From positions 1-20,115 of the forward strand of contig CALSCO010000078.1 of NCBI GenBank assembly GCA_943704415.1: a DNA stretch of 20,115 nt, read 5' to 3'. The notes below the pieces were generated by a model that searched no databases, was not told where the DNA came from, and saw only the letters and a list, made by a program, of their open reading frames with translations. Source of the DNA: Parvularia atlantis. Taxonomy: Eukaryota > Opisthokonta > Rotosphaerida. Positions within the stretch are counted from its first letter, which is position 1, and the number at the start of each line of letters is the position of its first letter. Below, in pieces: positions 18,801-20,115 of the stretch. A program made the translations under genes and the position numbers.

Positions 18801-20037
18801 CACACGGCGTGATTCCGTCTGCGCGCACCGCTCACACGGCCCGAGCAGGTCCAAGGCCATTGCCGGCTATAAGGCCGCGCTCGACCGCCTCAGCGAGCTC
18901 AGGACACCCCAGGCGCAGTTCACGCCGCTGATCCAGAAGGTATCGGCGTTCCTGCAGGACCTGGGCCAGTTTGCGGCGTCGCAGATGATCTGCCTGTCGT
19001 TCCCGATCGTCAACTCTGTGCGCGATGGTACGTGCCCGCCCCTGCCCGCCCGCGGCGCTACGGTATCTCACACGTCCCTCGCCAGACGGCTCGTCGTATG
19101 GCTTCAAGGTGTCGGACCTTGGCAACACAGGTATCAACGTGCTGCACGAGAAGCTCTCCGGCCCCGACCGCATCGCCTTCCTGCGCGTCCTGCTCGACCT
19201 CGGCGCCGCCAGCCGCCAGAGCAACCAGTTTGGCGAGGCGCTCGGCTACTACAAGCAGGCGCTTGGGCTGCAGCCGTTTGCGCTCAGCGTCGAGGACAAG
19301 GCGCGCCCGCCCCGCCGCGCCCGCGACTGTGACTGACCCAACCGCGTTCGCAGCAAGCGCTCGCCGCGTCGCTGGTCGGCCTCGGCACGGTTTTTGCCAA
19401 GCAACGCGAGTTTGCGACGGCGCGCTACGTCTTTGAGGGCGCACTCACAACGCTGATCGACGTGCGCCTGCTCCGCACAATGCGTCGCTTGATGTGCTCA
19501 CACATGGACGCGCGCACGCACAGGTCTTTGGCGAGTCGCACCTGCTCGTGCAGGCGTGCCTGACCAACCTTGCGTCGCTCTACACCGAGCTCGGGCTGCT
19601 CGAGAAGGCGTGGCAGGCGCACATGGCCAGCGTCAAGCTCGTCCGCGCTCAAGTCGGGGTCAACCACCCGCTGATGGCCATCGCCCTGGCCAACGTCGCG
19701 CTGCAGCTCAAGGAGGAGGGCGAAGTGCGCAAGGCCGAGGCCCTCAACAGCTACGCCATCCAGATCCTCGTCGACATCTACGGCGAGATCCACCCGTGCG
19801 CTCACGCACCGCTTGATGCGCCCCGCACGCGGTCTCACACACGCGACGCGGCTTCGCAGGCACGTCGGTACTGTTCGCAAGAACATGGCCAATGTCAAAT
19901 ACATGCTCGGCTACTGGCAGCCCGCGGCCAAGGAGGCGCAGCACGCCGCCGACATCCTCACGGAGACGCTTGGGCCGGACCACCCGGACACCAAGCTCGC
20001 GGTGGACTTTGCGGCCAAGAGCACGCCGGACGCGTGA
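12889..20037 (+). CDS. Giant NLR-like protein: malectin-like + FBA + DUF4062 + NACHT/STAND NTPase + TPR
   Basis: Thirty-four exons, all in phase, give 1773 residues. Order: basic N-terminus (MKRIRKIFGFSRPKDRR); possible PH-like fold (about 75-180); unrecognised beta-rich stretch (about 205-330); malectin-like domain (about 337-520); FBA domain (about 563-722); DUF4062 (about 792-960, FVSSTFHDFFEERELL); NACHT/STAND NTPase with Walker A GMSGGGKS (near 1056) and Walker B RILIILDALNQLED (near 1145); TPRs of nephrocystin-3/kinesin-light-chain type (about 1500-1770). The C-terminal half matches nephrocystin-3 and TEP1-like proteins, which act as ATP-driven scaffolds or switches. The N-terminal half adds two folds known for N-glycan binding. 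No F-box, signal peptide or membrane helix is visible, so it is probably cytosolic. ATG 12889 is the first in frame. A split into two genes near 15700 is possible but unlikely, because the 15694-15741 intron fits in size, borders and phase. Confidence 0.85.
13897..14675 (+). other. Malectin-like carbohydrate-binding domain
   Basis: Spliced exons 1-5 read AAVNLGGPG, then DGVRYAEG, DGFLYSTCLN, PGQYVCTLKFAQI, LMRLLVQDNVVAD, LDVMAKAGYQTAYDLEVPM and TVGADGKWKI. Vertebrate malectin has the same string of landmarks in the same order: AVNAGG, HG(I)H(F/Y), LYQTERY, YVLVLKFAEV, VFDVRLNGHVVVKDLDI, then G-STAHDEIIPM. The alignment holds only after splicing at the proposed introns, which mutually supports both. 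Malectin binds diglucosylated high-mannose N-glycans in the ER; binding by this copy is inferred. The call is by eye, without a profile search. Confidence 0.7.
14905..15628 (+). other. F-box-associated (FBA) domain without an F-box
   Basis: Spliced exons 7-11 read NLLVNPSGEKELDGWTVD, ADGGDGFMR, SFEWDLRSQEIDLAAAGF, IHCGTYYRGDNGVVRWRV, WVKLSHEFTQYSAGVRYV, YFQDGGKDGRFWKGHYGP and SLSGSYVRV. This is the FBA layout of FBXO2/FBXO6/NCCRP1: N-L-L-(R)NP-GE-L-GW, FE-LKSQ-VDL-A-G, YP-GVRY, F-HGG-D-YW-G-YG-R-NSS. In FBXO2 (Fbs1) the YWK loop near the end contacts the chitobiose core of N-glycans, and here it reads FWK. The intron at 15514-15575 splits this loop between GGKDG and FWKG. No F-box motif is seen upstream. 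Confidence 0.85.
15887..16663 (+). other. DUF4062 domain
   Basis: It begins CRVFVSSTFHDFFEERELL (completed by the splice at 15903/15957), then VFPQLAALC, NFIGVDLR-TGVTSEES, ICLREIDRCQPYFVAMLGER, YGWHQ and SATEVEIRA. This is the standard N-terminal partner of NACHT-type NTPases in nephrocystin-3, TEP1 and many bacterial STAND proteins. The usual DLRWG motif reads DLRTG across the intron at 16075-16132. Confidence 0.88.
16339..16388 (+). other. GC-AG intron (NLR-like gene, intron 15)
   Basis: The exon ends CTG AAG AAG followed by GCGCGGTG; the next exon begins ACA TTC GAC CGC after GCGCAG. The nearby GTGTCT donor would put the next exon in the wrong frame, destroying the DUF4062 tail (YAWLDKHRQSSATEVEI). 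Confidence 0.75.
16866..16889 (+). other. 24-nt microexon (exon 19 of the NLR-like gene)
   Basis: It encodes only DMSKMIKT and is flanked by a 53-nt and a 59-nt intron, each with a GTGCGC donor and a CAG acceptor. It is in phase 0 on both sides, so skipping would remove exactly eight residues between DUF4062 and the NTPase. Confidence 0.7.
16949..18375 (+). other. NACHT/STAND P-loop NTPase module
   Basis: The lead-in ERQAHNAFANSRAKNYVGG is followed by Walker A GMSGGGKSALLANW, assembled by the splice at 17112/17167. Next come THFFGATSESSDHIALVRRL, Walker B RILIILDALNQLED, LAWLPDDYPSNLRVVLSTLD and the winged-helix-side blocks PLHLITMLKEI, SRNGLTEAELI and GLYTFFHDYLRQ. The order matches nephrocystin-3-like proteins. 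Both catalytic motifs look intact, so ATP binding and hydrolysis are plausible. Confidence 0.9.
19086..20037 (+). other. Kinesin-light-chain-type TPR array
   Basis: Four to five helical hairpin repeats of about 42 residues: FLRVLLDLGAASRQSNQFGE, LAASLVGLGTVFAKQREF, ACLTNLASLYTELGLLEKAW, AIALANVALQLKEEGEVRKA and VRKNMANVKYMLGYWQPAAK. The linkers carry the typical G-x-x-H-P pattern (GVNHPLMA, GEIHPHVG, GPDHPDTK). Such arrays bind partner proteins and form the sensor or scaffold end of nephrocystin-3-like proteins. Confidence 0.88.
19301..19353 (+). other. GC-AG intron (NLR-like gene, intron 31)
   Basis: The exon ends GAG GAC AAG followed by GCGCGCCC. It has a GACTGACC branch-like motif and an acceptor TTCGCAG, and the next exon begins CAA GCG CTC GCC. 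No GT within a plausible distance gives an intron of normal size and matching phase. The join lies between two TPR helices. Confidence 0.8.
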
Positions 20038-20115
20038 GCGAGGAGAGAGAGGTGGCTGAGGTGAGTGTTTGCTGCGACTGTGACTGGGAGAGAAAAAAAG
20101 GGGGGGGGGGGGGGG
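20038..20115. other. 3' flank ending in a poly-G run
   Basis: Seventy-eight nt follow the last stop codon, with GA-rich stretches, an A7 run at 20093-20099 and 16 consecutive G (20100-20115) to the window edge. The window also starts with seven G. These look like contig ends or homopolymer sequencing limits rather than genes. Confidence 0.5.

Larger units (their letters stand above)
12889..20037 (+). other. Exon map of the NLR-like gene (34 exons)
   Basis: Exons: 12889-14092, 14147-14262, 14323-14391, 14446-14538, 14591-14675, 14730-14794, 14848-14926, 14989-15047, 15113-15289, 15351-15513, 15576-15693, 15742-15903, 15957-16074, 16133-16189, 16243-16338, 16389-16479, 16536-16663, 16714-16812, 16866-16889, 16949-17112, 17167-17256, 17312-17431, 17483-17579, 17634-17800, 17859-18007, 18058-18203, 18265-18375, 18427-18642, 18683-18789, 18849-19027, 19086-19300, 19354-19461, 19524-19795, 19860-20037. 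The total is 5322 nt including the stop. The first 401 residues are in a single exon, unlike the fragmented remainder. Exon 19 is only 24 nt. The donor at 18643 has an in-frame alternative (GTGGCG, 18 nt upstream). Confidence 0.82.

Overview
This is a gene-dense, GC-rich, extremely intron-rich piece of a eukaryotic nuclear genome, most likely from a microbial protist; I could not fix the lineage. It holds five confidently modelled genes and one orphan reading frame. Every spliced gene is cut by tiny introns, mostly 40-70 nt. Most begin GTGCGY, carry a CTSAC-type branch site and end in AG. I modelled 91 complete introns, and every exon junction keeps frame. No tRNA, rRNA, transposon, virus-like element or CRISPR array was seen.

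Layout, left to right: (1) minus strand, 1-1651, the 26S proteasome ATPase Rpt1/PSMC2, whose last ~100 residues lie beyond the left edge. (2) plus strand, 2027-3105, a mitochondrial carrier (SLC25) protein, divergent from Rpt1. (3) minus strand, 3197-9714, a complete Snf2/Brahma-type chromatin-remodelling ATPase of about 1520 residues with QLQ, HSA, ATPase, SnAC and bromodomain. (4) plus strand, 9784-10170, an intronless orphan frame of 128 codons with lower GC than its surroundings. (5) minus strand, 10292-12537, a CLN7/MFSD8-like major facilitator transporter of 542 residues. (6) plus strand, 12889-20037, a 34-exon gene for a protein of about 1773 residues.

Gene 6 is the standout. Its spliced product reads, in order: a basic N-terminus, a possible PH-like fold, an unrecognised beta-rich stretch, a malectin-like domain, an F-box-associated (FBA) domain, DUF4062, a NACHT/STAND P-loop NTPase, and kinesin-light-chain-type TPRs. 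The back half is the known nephrocystin-3/TEP1-like layout. The front half places two carbohydrate-binding folds, both from families that bind N-glycans, on one NLR-like switch, with no visible F-box, signal peptide or membrane segment. I know of no described protein with this order, and a cytosolic glycan sensor is a reasonable hypothesis.

The genes otherwise look like unrelated housekeeping functions packed head-to-head and tail-to-tail, not a functional cluster. The second theme is splicing: five introns appear to use GC-AG borders with a shared AG|GCRCG or AG|GCGCG donor. One Rpt1 intron contains tandem 15-nt modules, each carrying a donor-like and a branch-like motif.
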